Source of the DNA: Pasteurellaceae bacterium RH1A
Lineage (GTDB): Bacteria > Pseudomonadota > Gammaproteobacteria > Enterobacterales > Pasteurellaceae
Reading direction: 5' to 3'
Length of the DNA stretch: 55,581 nt
Assembly: GCA_012221805.1 (NCBI GenBank)
Contig: CP015195.1
Location: 706,806-762,386, forward strand
In this document: piece by piece, positions 8,746 to 16,896 of the stretch
Layout of the letters: each line of letters starts with the position of its first letter
How positions within the stretch are numbered: position 1 is the stretch's first letter
Notes under the pieces: model-generated
Database searches by the model: none
What the model was told of the DNA's origin: nothing
Seen by the model: only the letters and a program-made list of their open reading frames with translations
Made by a program: the position numbers and the translations under genes

Positions 8746-11112
8746 ATGACCTTCACTGCCCAAGAAAAACGGCAAATGTCTGAAACAGACATTCGTTCCA
8801 AATTTATCACGCCAGCCCTTAAAAATGCAGGCTGGGTTGATCGCCAAATCAGTGAAGAATATTCCTTTAAAGCCGATAAGCAATTTACTGATGGACAGAT
8901 GGTGGTAGATCCCAAAACCAAAAAAGCCAGCCGTCAGCAGGGCAAACGAGTGGATTATCTACTCTATCAATCTCCTAATCATAAAATTGCTGTGGTGGAA
9001 GCCAAGGACAACAAGCACACTGCCCGAGATGGCTTGCAGCAAGCAATGGACTATGCCCGTTTGTTAGATATTCCCTTTGCCTACAGTACCAATGGCGATG
9101 AGTTTGTGGAACACGACTTTCTTACAGGTGTGCAGCGAACTCTGCCAATGGAGCAATTTCCTACGCCCGACCAACTCAAGCAACGCTGGGAAAAACAATA
9201 TACACCTGAAGAACTGAAAATTATCCAACAGCCCTACTACACCAGTGCCAGCGATACCTTTAAAGAACCCCGTTATTACCAAGAAATTGCCATTAACCGC
9301 ACCATTGAAGCGGTTGCCAAGGGGCAAAAGCGTATTTTATTGGTCATGGCAACCGGCACGGGCAAGACCTACACCGCCTTTCAGATTATCCACCGCCTAA
9401 AAGCCAGTGGTACCAAAAAGAAAATTCTCTTTTTGGCGGATCGCAATGTGCTGGTGGATCAACCTATGACCCAAGACTTCAAGCCCTTTAAGGACACCAT
9501 GGTCAAGGTCAGCAATAAGAAGCTGGACAGTGCCTTTGAAGTTTATCTGGCACTTTATCAGCAACTGGACGGTTCAAGTGAAAACGAGCTTTTCAAACAA
9601 TTCCAGCCGTCTTTTTTCGATCTGATCATTATTGATGAATGCCACCGTGGTTCAGCCAAGGAAGATTCCAACTGGCGAGCGATTTTGGACTATTTCGACC
9701 AAGCTACCCATATTGGTATGACGGCAACGCCTAAAGAAACTGCTTATGCCAGCAATATTACCTATTTTGGCGACCCCATTTACACCTACAGCCTAAAACA
9801 GGGCATTGAAGACGGTTTTCTTGCCCCTTATCGGGTAATTCGAGTGGACTTAGATTGCGACCTACGTGGATGGCGGCCGACCAAGGGAATGAAGGACAAG
9901 GACGGAAGTGAAATTGAAGATCGGGAATATACGGTCAAGGATTTCGACTACAACATAATCCTAGACGACCGCACCCGCCTTGTGGCAGAGCGGATTAGCG
10001 AATTTTTACGCAAAACCAACCGCTTGGACAAGACCATCGTCTTTTGTGCCAATATCAACCATGCCCAACGAATGGTGGCAGAACTCTCGCGCCTTAATGC
10101 CGATATGTTGCAGCAAAACTCCAAATATGTCTGCCAAATTACCGGCGATCAATCAGGCAAGGCAACCGATCTAGAACAATTCTGTGATGTTAGCAACGAA
10201 GACAAGGATTATCCTGTGATTGCAGTGACGTCCAAATTAATGACCACAGGCGTGGACAGTAAAACCTGCAAGCTGGTGGTACTCGATGCCAATATTCAGT
10301 CTATGACTGAATTTAAGCAAATCATCGGACGGGGCACTCGCTTACGCACGGATGCTGGCAAGGAATTTTTCACTATTTTAGACTTCCGTGGCGTAACTCG
10401 CCTATTTGTTGATCCCGCCTTTGATGGAGAGCCAGTTGTAATTATTGATGTACCCGAAGGAAAACCATTTGATGGTGAAAAAATAATAGAGCCAATACAT
10501 CCAATTTCACCTATCCCTAATGTATTAGAAAGCCCTTCTACAAATTATAAGGTTCCTATTGTGGTTCAAGTAGGCACCCTTAAACTGAGAATTTTAGAGG
10601 AAAAAGTTCAATATTTAAATGAGCAGGGAGAATTGATTTCAGAAGACATTGATGTCTATTCCAAACGAGAAATCCAAAAAGACTTCCCAAGCTACGAGCA
10701 ATTTCAAGCAAGCTGGCTTGCAAGCGGTACAAATATTGAGAAATTCTACACAGATCCCAAATGGATGCGAGCCCTACGCAATAAAAGCAATCTTGGAGAC
10801 AACGTGGATGATTTTGATGTCCTCCGTTCGGTTTCCTACAACAAACCGCCACTCACTAAAAGTCAACGTGCTGACAAGGTACGCCTAAGCCAATATATCG
10901 ACCAATACCCCGAAGAAAACCGCCAAGTGCTAGGGCTGCTTTTAGACGAATACGTCAAGTCAGGCACTAAAGATCTAGCCAAAACCGAACTGCTCCAAAC
11001 GCCGACTTTTAGCCCACTGGGTGGCTTGGTTTCTATCGTCAAAAAATTTGGCGGCAAGGCACTGTATCAAAAGGCGGTGCAGGGCTTGGAAAAGATGATT
11101 TATTCGGAATAA
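8746..11112 (+). CDS. hsdR: Type I restriction endonuclease subunit HsdR
   Basis: Motor and nuclease subunit of a type I restriction enzyme, which translocates DNA and cuts unmethylated DNA away from the recognition site. 788 aa. The N-terminal nuclease domain has the catalytic VVEAKD near residue 84 (PD-ExK type). Helicase motifs follow: ATGTGKT near 200, DECHRG near 297, GMTATP near 325 and the IGRGTRLR arginine-finger motif near 527; a C-terminal domain binds the methylase. GGAAG lies 10 nt before the ATG. Opens the island hsdR-AlbA_2-hsdM-hsdS. Shorter than E. coli HsdR (about 1,100 aa), as usual for this subfamily. Confidence 0.93.
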   Translation: MTFTAQEKRQMSETDIRSKFITPALKNAGWVDRQISEEYSFKADKQFTDGQMVVDPKTKKASRQQGKRVDYLLYQSPNHKIAVVEAKDNKHTARDGLQQAMDYARLLDIPFAYSTNGDEFVEHDFLTGVQRTLPMEQFPTPDQLKQRWEKQYTPEELKIIQQPYYTSASDTFKEPRYYQEIAINRTIEAVAKGQKRILLVMATGTGKTYTAFQIIHRLKASGTKKKILFLADRNVLVDQPMTQDFKPFKDTMVKVSNKKLDSAFEVYLALYQQLDGSSENELFKQFQPSFFDLIIIDECHRGSAKEDSNWRAILDYFDQATHIGMTATPKETAYASNITYFGDPIYTYSLKQGIEDGFLAPYRVIRVDLDCDLRGWRPTKGMKDKDGSEIEDREYTVKDFDYNIILDDRTRLVAERISEFLRKTNRLDKTIVFCANINHAQRMVAELSRLNADMLQQNSKYVCQITGDQSGKATDLEQFCDVSNEDKDYPVIAVTSKLMTTGVDSKTCKLVVLDANIQSMTEFKQIIGRGTRLRTDAGKEFFTILDFRGVTRLFVDPAFDGEPVVIIDVPEGKPFDGEKIIEPIHPISPIPNVLESPSTNYKVPIVVQVGTLKLRILEEKVQYLNEQGELISEDIDVYSKREIQKDFPSYEQFQASWLASGTNIEKFYTDPKWMRALRNKSNLGDNVDDFDVLRSVSYNKPPLTKSQRADKVRLSQYIDQYPEENRQVLGLLLDEYVKSGTKDLAKTELLQTPTFSPLGGLVSIVKKFGGKALYQKAVQGLEKMIYSE

Positions 11113-11116
11113 TAAA

Positions 11117-12589
11117 ATGAAATTAGAACAATTAACTCAATTATTAAAAAACCTTATTCTTCAGCCTAAAGAATGTGAATGGCTTGAATTTAAGCATAAC
11201 TATCATTCTGATGAAGAAATTGGGGAACGAATCTCCGCTTTATCAAATGCTGCTTGTATCTATCAACAGCCTTTTGCATATTTAGTGTTTGGTATTGAAG
11301 ATAAAACACACAATATTTTAGGCACAACATTTAAACCTAAATCAGCAACGGTGAAAAGTTCTAAAGGAAAACCAAGTAAAGAAGAGCTTGAACACTGGTT
11401 AGTCCAACGATTGAATCCTAGGATTGATTTTACCATTGAAGAATTTGAATATGATGGTAAATTGATTGCACTTTTTAAAATTCCAGCCACCTATAATCAA
11501 CCTGTTGAATTTATGCATACGGCATATATCCGAGTTGGTTCTTATACTCGTAAATTAAGTGATTTCCCAGAAAAGGCTCGAAAAATTTGGAAAAATAATA
11601 CAAGCAAAGTTTTTGAGGAGCGTATTGCTTGGGAGTCTGCTGACGCAGATAAAGTAATAGAATTGCTTGATTCACAATCCTATTTTGAATTAATGAAACA
11701 GCCTTACCCCACGAATAGGGATAGTGTATTAGAGAAATTTACTTCTGAAAAATTTATTTTAGCTAATGATGATAATTCTTATGATATTACGAACCTTGGG
11801 GCAATGCTATTTGCCAAAAACCTAGATAATTTTGAACATTTAAAAAGGAAATCTGTTCGAGTTATTGTTTATAAGGGAAAAAATAAGCTCAATACGGAAA
11901 GAGAAGTAATTGGTAATAAAGGTTATGCGGTTGGTTATGAGAATTTGATCCATTGGATCAATGGACAATTACCTTCAAATGAAATTATCGGTCAAGCTTT
12001 ACGCGAAGAAATTAGAATGTATCCTGAAATTGCAATTCGTGAATTAGTGGCAAATGCGTTAATTCATCAAGATTTTGATGAAAGAGGTTTTCCAATGGTT
12101 GAGATTTTTAGCGATCGTATTGAAATATCTAATGCAGGGATTCCACTGATTATTCCTGAGCGCTTTATTGATGAATATCAGTCTCGCAATGAAAAATTAG
12201 CGGATGTTTTACGGCGAGCAAGGATCTGTGAAGAAAAAGGGAGTGGTATAGATAAAGTGATTACCGCAGTTGAAATTTTCCAATTACCTGCTCCAAATTT
12301 CCTTATTCAGGAAAAACATACAAAAACAATCCTATATGCCCATAAACAACTCAATGAAATGGATAAAAAAGACAAAATTAGGGCGACTTATCAGCATTGC
12401 TGCTTGTGTTATGTAAATAATGAAAAAATGACCAATCAGTCGCTCAGGGAGCGTTTCAAAATTGATGACAAAAATGCAGCCATAGTCTCCCGTATCATCA
12501 GTGAAGCCTTAACAGAAGGTGTTATCAAGAATGATGATCCTGATGCGAAATCGAAGAAATATGCCAAATATATTCCTTATTGGGCATAG
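11117..12589 (+). CDS. AlbA_2 (Schlafen-like) domain ATP-binding protein in the hsd operon
   Basis: 490 aa. The N-terminal third carries a Schlafen AlbA_2 domain (ECEWLEFKHNY..ERISALSNAA, then YLVFGIED and AYIRVGS). The middle has a RecG-like/HATPase_c_4 segment (AIRELVANALIHQDF near residue 310, GSGIDK near 375). The C-terminal 90 residues look like a winged helix. Proteins of this build are often encoded inside restriction loci and are proposed to be regulators or nucleic-acid effectors; their role is not settled. It starts 4 bp after hsdR, so it is probably co-transcribed, but is visibly more AT-rich than hsdR and hsdM, which suggests separate acquisition. No nuclease motif is claimed. Confidence 0.8.
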   Translation: MKLEQLTQLLKNLILQPKECEWLEFKHNYHSDEEIGERISALSNAACIYQQPFAYLVFGIEDKTHNILGTTFKPKSATVKSSKGKPSKEELEHWLVQRLNPRIDFTIEEFEYDGKLIALFKIPATYNQPVEFMHTAYIRVGSYTRKLSDFPEKARKIWKNNTSKVFEERIAWESADADKVIELLDSQSYFELMKQPYPTNRDSVLEKFTSEKFILANDDNSYDITNLGAMLFAKNLDNFEHLKRKSVRVIVYKGKNKLNTEREVIGNKGYAVGYENLIHWINGQLPSNEIIGQALREEIRMYPEIAIRELVANALIHQDFDERGFPMVEIFSDRIEISNAGIPLIIPERFIDEYQSRNEKLADVLRRARICEEKGSGIDKVITAVEIFQLPAPNFLIQEKHTKTILYAHKQLNEMDKKDKIRATYQHCCLCYVNNEKMTNQSLRERFKIDDKNAAIVSRIISEALTEGVIKNDDPDAKSKKYAKYIPYWA

Positions 12590-12592
12590 GTT

Positions 12593-12798
12593 TTATTTGA
12601 TAGAAAAAGGCCAGATTTCTGCTTTATCTATATAAGTAATTGAAATTAAATAACTTTCTTATTTGATGGTTATTTGATGGTTAGTGCAAAAAACACACAG
12701 ATAAAGCAATCTTATTTGATGATTCTATCACTTAAAACCAGTCTATGAGTTATAACTTATTGAAATAAAATAACTTTCTTATTTGATGGTTATTTGAT
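12593..12798. promoter_or_regulatory. Six copies of TTATTTGAT upstream of hsdM
   Basis: TTATTTGAT begins at 12593, 12659, 12670, 12712, 12779 and 12790. Two pairs are spaced 11 bp and sit in nearly identical 37-bp blocks (12641-12677 and 12761-12797) exactly 120 bp apart. This fills the AlbA_2-hsdM gap and looks like a cluster of operator sites controlling hsdM, with helical-turn spacing within each pair. Confidence 0.6.
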
Positions 12799-12828
12799 AA
12801 AGCGAGCAAAAAGTAAACAAGGAACAAA

Positions 12829-14298
12829 ATGAGCTTAAATAATATTGTTAAACGCCTACAAGATGTGATGCGAAATGATGCAGGGATCAACGGCGATGCC
12901 CAGCGGATTGAACAGATCGTTTGGATCTTATTTTTGAAAATTTATGATGCCAAGGAACAGGAATGGGAGATCAATGACGATAATTACCGCTCGATCATTC
13001 CTAACTTGCTGCGTTGGAATAGCTGGGCTAAAGATAATAAAGACGGCAAGGCAATGACAGGCGATGAGCTACTTTCTTTCGTCAATAATGATCTCTTTCC
13101 AACCCTGAAAAATCTACCTATCTCTGCCGACACGCCGATGAACAAGCGAATTATTCGGGCTGCCTTTGAAGACAATAATAACTATATGAAAAATGGGGTA
13201 TTATTGCGTCAGGTGATCAACATTATTGACGAAATCAACTTCGAGCAGTACCAAGAACGCCACGCCTTTGGTGATATTTACGAGAACATTCTCAAAAGCC
13301 TGCAAAGTGCTGGCAATGCAGGGGAGTTTTATACACCCCGTGCCGTGACTGATTTTATGGTCAAGATGATCCAGCCCAAATTGGGTGAGCGGATTGCGGA
13401 TTTTGCCTGTGGTACAGGGGGCTTTTTAACTTCTGCCCTTAAGGAATTGGAGCAACAAGTCTCGTCCGTTTCTGACCGCACTTTGTTCAATAATTCGGTC
13501 TATGGCATTGAGAAAAAAGCCTTACCCCACCTGCTTTGTATCACTAATTTGCTCTTGCACGACATTGATAACCCCAATGTCCACCACGATAACGCCTTGG
13601 AAAAATCGGTCAAGGACTACACCGAAAAAGACAAGTTTGACGTGATTCTGATGAATCCCCCTTATGGCGGTTCAGAAATTGAGCAAATTAAAACCAACTT
13701 CCCAGCCCACTTGCGCTCCAGCGAAACAGCCGATCTCTTTATGTCGGTGATTATGTACCGTCTCAAGCAAAATGGGCGTGTAGCGATTGTCCTGCCCGAT
13801 GGCTTTCTTTTTGGTACGGATAATGCCAAGGTGGCGATTAAGAAAAAGCTGATGAGCGAGATGAACCTGCACACAGTCGTCCGTCTGCCGCATAGTGTTT
13901 TTGCCCCTTATACATCAATTACTACCAATATTCTCTTTTTCGACAAGACCCAACCGACCAAAGAAACCTGGTTTTATCGCCTTGATATGCCCCAAGGTTA
14001 TAAAAATTTCTCCAAAACCAAGCCGATGAAATTAGAGCATTTCCAAGAAGTGATGGATTGGTGGCATAACCGCCAAGCCATTGAAATTGACGGCTTTGAT
14101 AAGGCTCGAGCCTTCACTTACCAAGAAATCGCCGACCGTCAATTTAACATTGATCTGTGTGGCTTCCCCCACGAAGAAGAAGAGATCCTGCCACCTGATG
14201 AGTTAATTAGTGCCTATCAGCAAAAACGCAGCGCCTTAAATGCCGATATTGACCGCATTTTGGAAGAGATTACGGGGATTTTGGGGATTAAGTTGTAA
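12829..14298 (+). CDS. hsdM: Type I DNA methyltransferase subunit HsdM
   Basis: N6-adenine methyltransferase subunit; with HsdS it methylates the recognition site, and with HsdR also restricts. 489 aa. An N-terminal HsdM_N helical domain (residues about 5-140) precedes the S-adenosylmethionine motif FACGTGGF near 191 and the catalytic NPPYGG near 274. The HAFGDIYENIL and AGEFYTPRAVTDFM stretches are family-typical. AAGGAAC precedes the ATG. Unlike many hsdM-hsdS pairs, it does not overlap hsdS: 161 bp intervene, starting with a perfect palindrome. Confidence 0.95.
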   Translation: MSLNNIVKRLQDVMRNDAGINGDAQRIEQIVWILFLKIYDAKEQEWEINDDNYRSIIPNLLRWNSWAKDNKDGKAMTGDELLSFVNNDLFPTLKNLPISADTPMNKRIIRAAFEDNNNYMKNGVLLRQVINIIDEINFEQYQERHAFGDIYENILKSLQSAGNAGEFYTPRAVTDFMVKMIQPKLGERIADFACGTGGFLTSALKELEQQVSSVSDRTLFNNSVYGIEKKALPHLLCITNLLLHDIDNPNVHHDNALEKSVKDYTEKDKFDVILMNPPYGGSEIEQIKTNFPAHLRSSETADLFMSVIMYRLKQNGRVAIVLPDGFLFGTDNAKVAIKKKLMSEMNLHTVVRLPHSVFAPYTSITTNILFFDKTQPTKETWFYRLDMPQGYKNFSKTKPMKLEHFQEVMDWWHNRQAIEIDGFDKARAFTYQEIADRQFNIDLCGFPHEEEEILPPDELISAYQQKRSALNADIDRILEEITGILGIKL

Positions 14299-14302
14299 AA
14301 AT

Positions 14303-14321
14303 GGCGAACATTGTTCGCCAA
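14303..14321. repeat. Palindrome just after hsdM
   Basis: TGGCGAACA-T-TGTTCGCCA is a perfect 9-bp-arm palindrome directly after the hsdM stop. Only a weak T-rich stretch follows, so it could be an operator or an RNA hairpin between hsdM and hsdS rather than a clear terminator. Confidence 0.6.
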
Positions 14322-14630
14322 TACCCATTTTTTGCACCTGCGTTCAAAATATAACCAGATGAATATAAGTTCCTTTTAAAACAACTAGTTAGGACGCTTC
14401 AGTTATAAAGGATTATTTAATAACTGCCCCAAATAACGATATAGAAAAGATTAAAGAATATGAAAGCCCAACAATTAAAAAATGCCATTTTACAGCTCGC
14501 CATTTCAGGCAAGCTCGTGCCACAAGACCCTAATGATGAACCAGCCAGCGAGTTACTTTGCAAAATTCAAGCAGAAAAAGACCGATTGATCGCTGAAGGC
14601 AAAATTAAAAAAAGCAAAAAAACAACTGAT

Positions 14631-14690
14631 AAAGCCCCTTATGTGAATGAAGAACCGCCCTTTGAGATTCCGCAGAGTTGGGTGTGGGTG
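14631..14690 (+). repeat. Inverted repeat IR1, left copy
   Basis: About 60 bp starting AAAGCCCCTTATG and covering the codons for EPPFEIPQSW before TRD1. It matches 18113-18172 in opposite orientation with roughly 85-90% identity by eye. Recombination between the copies would exchange the whole part of hsdS downstream of the N-terminal helix. Confidence 0.75.
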
Positions 14691-15112
14691 AGATTGAATG
14701 ATCTTGTTTTTAATTTAGGACAAAAAACACCAACAGAAAGATTCTTCTATATTGATGTTGGTTTAGTTGATAATAAAAAACATCGATTATCTGACACAAT
14801 AAATATTATTGATGCTAAAAATGCTCCATCAAGAGCAAGAAAGATTATTCAAAAAGGCACAATCTTATATTCTACCGTTAGACCATATTTACAAAATATT
14901 TGTATTATAGAAAAAGAATTTGAACATGAAGCTATTGCAAGCACAGCTTTTGCGGTAATGAATGTTTTTAATGGATTATATAATAAGTATTTATTTTATT
15001 ATTTACTAAGTCCAGCCTTTACAGATTTTGTAAATCAAGAAATGGTTGGTGTTGCTTATCCTGCAATAAATGATGAAAAGCTATACAGTTTTTTTGTTCC
15101 CCTTCCCCGAGC

Positions 15113-15473
15113 AACGAACAACACCGTATAGTCGCTAAAATCGAAGAGTTACTTCCCTTTATCGACCAATACGACCAAAAGGAACAAGCCCTAACCGCCT
15201 TAAACAAAAACTTTCCTGAACAGCTGAAAAAATCGATTTTGCAGGCAGCGATTCAGGGAAAACTGACTGAGCAATGCCCGACCGATGAACCTGCAAGCCA
15301 GCTAATTCAACGGATTCAGGCGGAGAAAGAGCGATTGGTTGCCGAAAAGAAATTGAAAAAACCGAAGGTAAAATCGGAGATTGTGGTTCGGGATAATTTA
15401 GCTTATGAGATCACGGATGGTGTGGAGCGTTGTATTCAGGATGAAGTGCCCTTTGAGATTCCGGAGAGTTGGG
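15113..15473 (+). repeat. Inverted repeat IR2, left copy
   Basis: 361 bp spanning the central conserved region of HsdS. It matches 17361-17721 in opposite orientation at equal length, with only a few mismatches near the outer end; the inner 270 bp appear identical. Inversion here swaps TRD2 between the expressed and silent genes while keeping TRD1. Confidence 0.9.
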
Positions 15474-15883
15474 TTTGGGTTAGGTTGGGGGAGATAGGAG
15501 AGACAAATATTGGTTTAACTTATAAGCCAAGTGATATTTCTAATAGCGGTACTATTGTATTACGCTCAGGCAATATTCAAAATGGAATTATTGATATTAA
15601 TAAAGATATTGTAAAAGTTAATATAGAGATACCTGAAAACAAGAAATGCAATAAAAATGATTTACTTATTTGTGCTAGAAATGGAAGTAAATCTCTGGTT
15701 GGTAAAACTGCTATTGTTGATCAAGATGGATATTCGTTTGGGGCATTTATGGCTATTTTCAGAACACCATATTACCAATATGTGTATCATTTTTTATCAT
15801 CTCCTCTTTTTAGAAATGATTTTGATGGGATTGGGACTACAACAATTAATCAGATTACCCAGAATAATTTGAATAATCGTTTA

Positions 15884-15930
15884 ATTCCACTACCGCCACT
15901 CGAAGAACAAAAACGCATTGTCGAAAAAGT
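15884..15930 (+). repeat. Inverted repeat IR3, left copy
   Basis: 47 bp encoding the PPLEEQKRIVEK end motif of HsdS, matching 16921-16967 inverted with about three mismatches. The pair immediately brackets the recombinase gene. Confidence 0.8.
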
Positions 15931-16023
15931 AGAACAGCTTTTAACCAATTTGCAAAAATTGGCCTAAACTTATCCGCTTATCTCCTTATCATACTGATTT
16001 TCAATCAACAAAAGGAAATCAGT

Positions 16024-16826
16024 ATGATCTTATCTTATGAAAAACATCTCAATCAGGCTAATTTGGCTAAAAATACCATTTCGGTCTACTTATTTTCAGT
16101 TAAACAGTTTTACCAACTCTTTCCAGACATCACCAAAACCAATTTGAGGGCATACAAACTCTATTTAATTGATCATTTCAAACCACAAACCGTCAATTTA
16201 AGGTTACGAGCTATAAATTGCTATTTAGAATTTATCAAAAAGAAAAATGGAAACTCTCTTTTGTGAAAATTCAACAAAAACCATTTTTGGAGAACGTGAT
16301 TAGTGAGGCTGATTACATCTATTTTAAAAAGCGTTTAAAGCAGGATAACAATCTTTATTGGTATTTTGTGATCCGCTTTATGGCAGCGACAGGGGCTAGA
16401 GTAAGTGAGTTAATCCAACTAAAATGCGAGCATATTCAGATGGGTTATTTAGATCTCTACTCAAAAGGCGGTAAGCTACGCCGTATTTATATTCCTGAAA
16501 AACTCCAAAAGGAATGTTTAGTCTGGTTAAAACAGGAAAATAAACATAATGGTTTTATTTTTCTCAATAAATACGGAGAAAGAATTACCACAAGGGGAAT
16601 TTCTGGGCAATTGAAGATCTTAGCGGAAAGATATAAATTAGATCCTAAAGTGGTTTATCCCCATTCTTTCCGACACCGCTTTGCTAAAAGTTTTTTAGAA
16701 CGATGTAATGATATTTCTTTTTTAGCTGATTTAATGGGGCATGAAAGTATCGAAACAACCAGAATTTATTTAAGAAAAACCAGTACAGAACAACAAGCAA
16801 TTATTAATAAAATTATTGATTGGTAA
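16024..16826 (+). pseudogene. Tyrosine recombinase (hsdS inverter), frameshifted
   Basis: XerC/D-like recombinase of about 267 aa when repaired, placed between two convergent hsdS genes as in known inverting type I systems. An N-terminal SAM-like core-binding region (YEKHLNQANLAKNTISVYL) comes first. The catalytic residues are all visible: Arg in ATGARVSEL, Lys in SKGGK, His and Arg in HSFRHRF, His in MGHES and the nucleophile Tyr in TRIYLRKT. The frame breaks among the A5 runs at 16237-16247: codons 1-80 are read from 16024 to a stop at 16266, the catalytic part in the next frame to 16826. One extra A restores it. If real, the locus is locked unless XerC or homologous recombination acts. Confidence 0.85.
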
Positions 16827-16896
16827 TGTAGGGTGGGCATCCTTGCCCACCGTTTAAACACATTTGTTAATGGTGGGCAAGGATGCCCACCCTACT
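16827..16896. repeat. Paired palindrome (GTAGGGTGGGC family)
   Basis: GTAGGGTGGGCATCCTTGCC and GGCAAGGATGCCCACCCTAC face each other across about 20 bp between the 3' ends of the recombinase gene and the inverted hsdS. It can act as a bidirectional hairpin. A similar sequence style occurs in REP-like repeats of many bacteria. Confidence 0.8.

Larger units (their letters stand above)
14460..15967 (+). pseudogene. hsdS: Type I specificity subunit HsdS (expressed copy), frameshifted
   Basis: HsdS sets the DNA sequence recognised by HsdM/HsdR through two target recognition domains (TRDs). Repaired length is about 502 aa. Order: N-terminal helix (QQLKNAILQLAISGKLVPQ), TRD1 from FEIPQSWVWVRL near residue 72, the central conserved helix (HRIV..ILQAAIQGKLTEQ), TRD2 from FEIPESWVWVRL near 335, and the end motif PPLEEQKRIVEK. 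The frame breaks at a C4 run (15105-15108). The inverted copy has five C at the matching place and reads through as PPLNEQ, direct internal evidence for a one-base loss. As written only N-helix plus TRD1 are made from 14460, stopping at 15131; the TRD2 half stays open from 15239. Confidence 0.88.

Noticed and set aside
12641..12797. Possible CRISPR array from repeated blocks before hsdM
   Set aside because: Only two 37-bp blocks with a 120-bp period and internal short repeats; no spacers of equal length and no cas genes.
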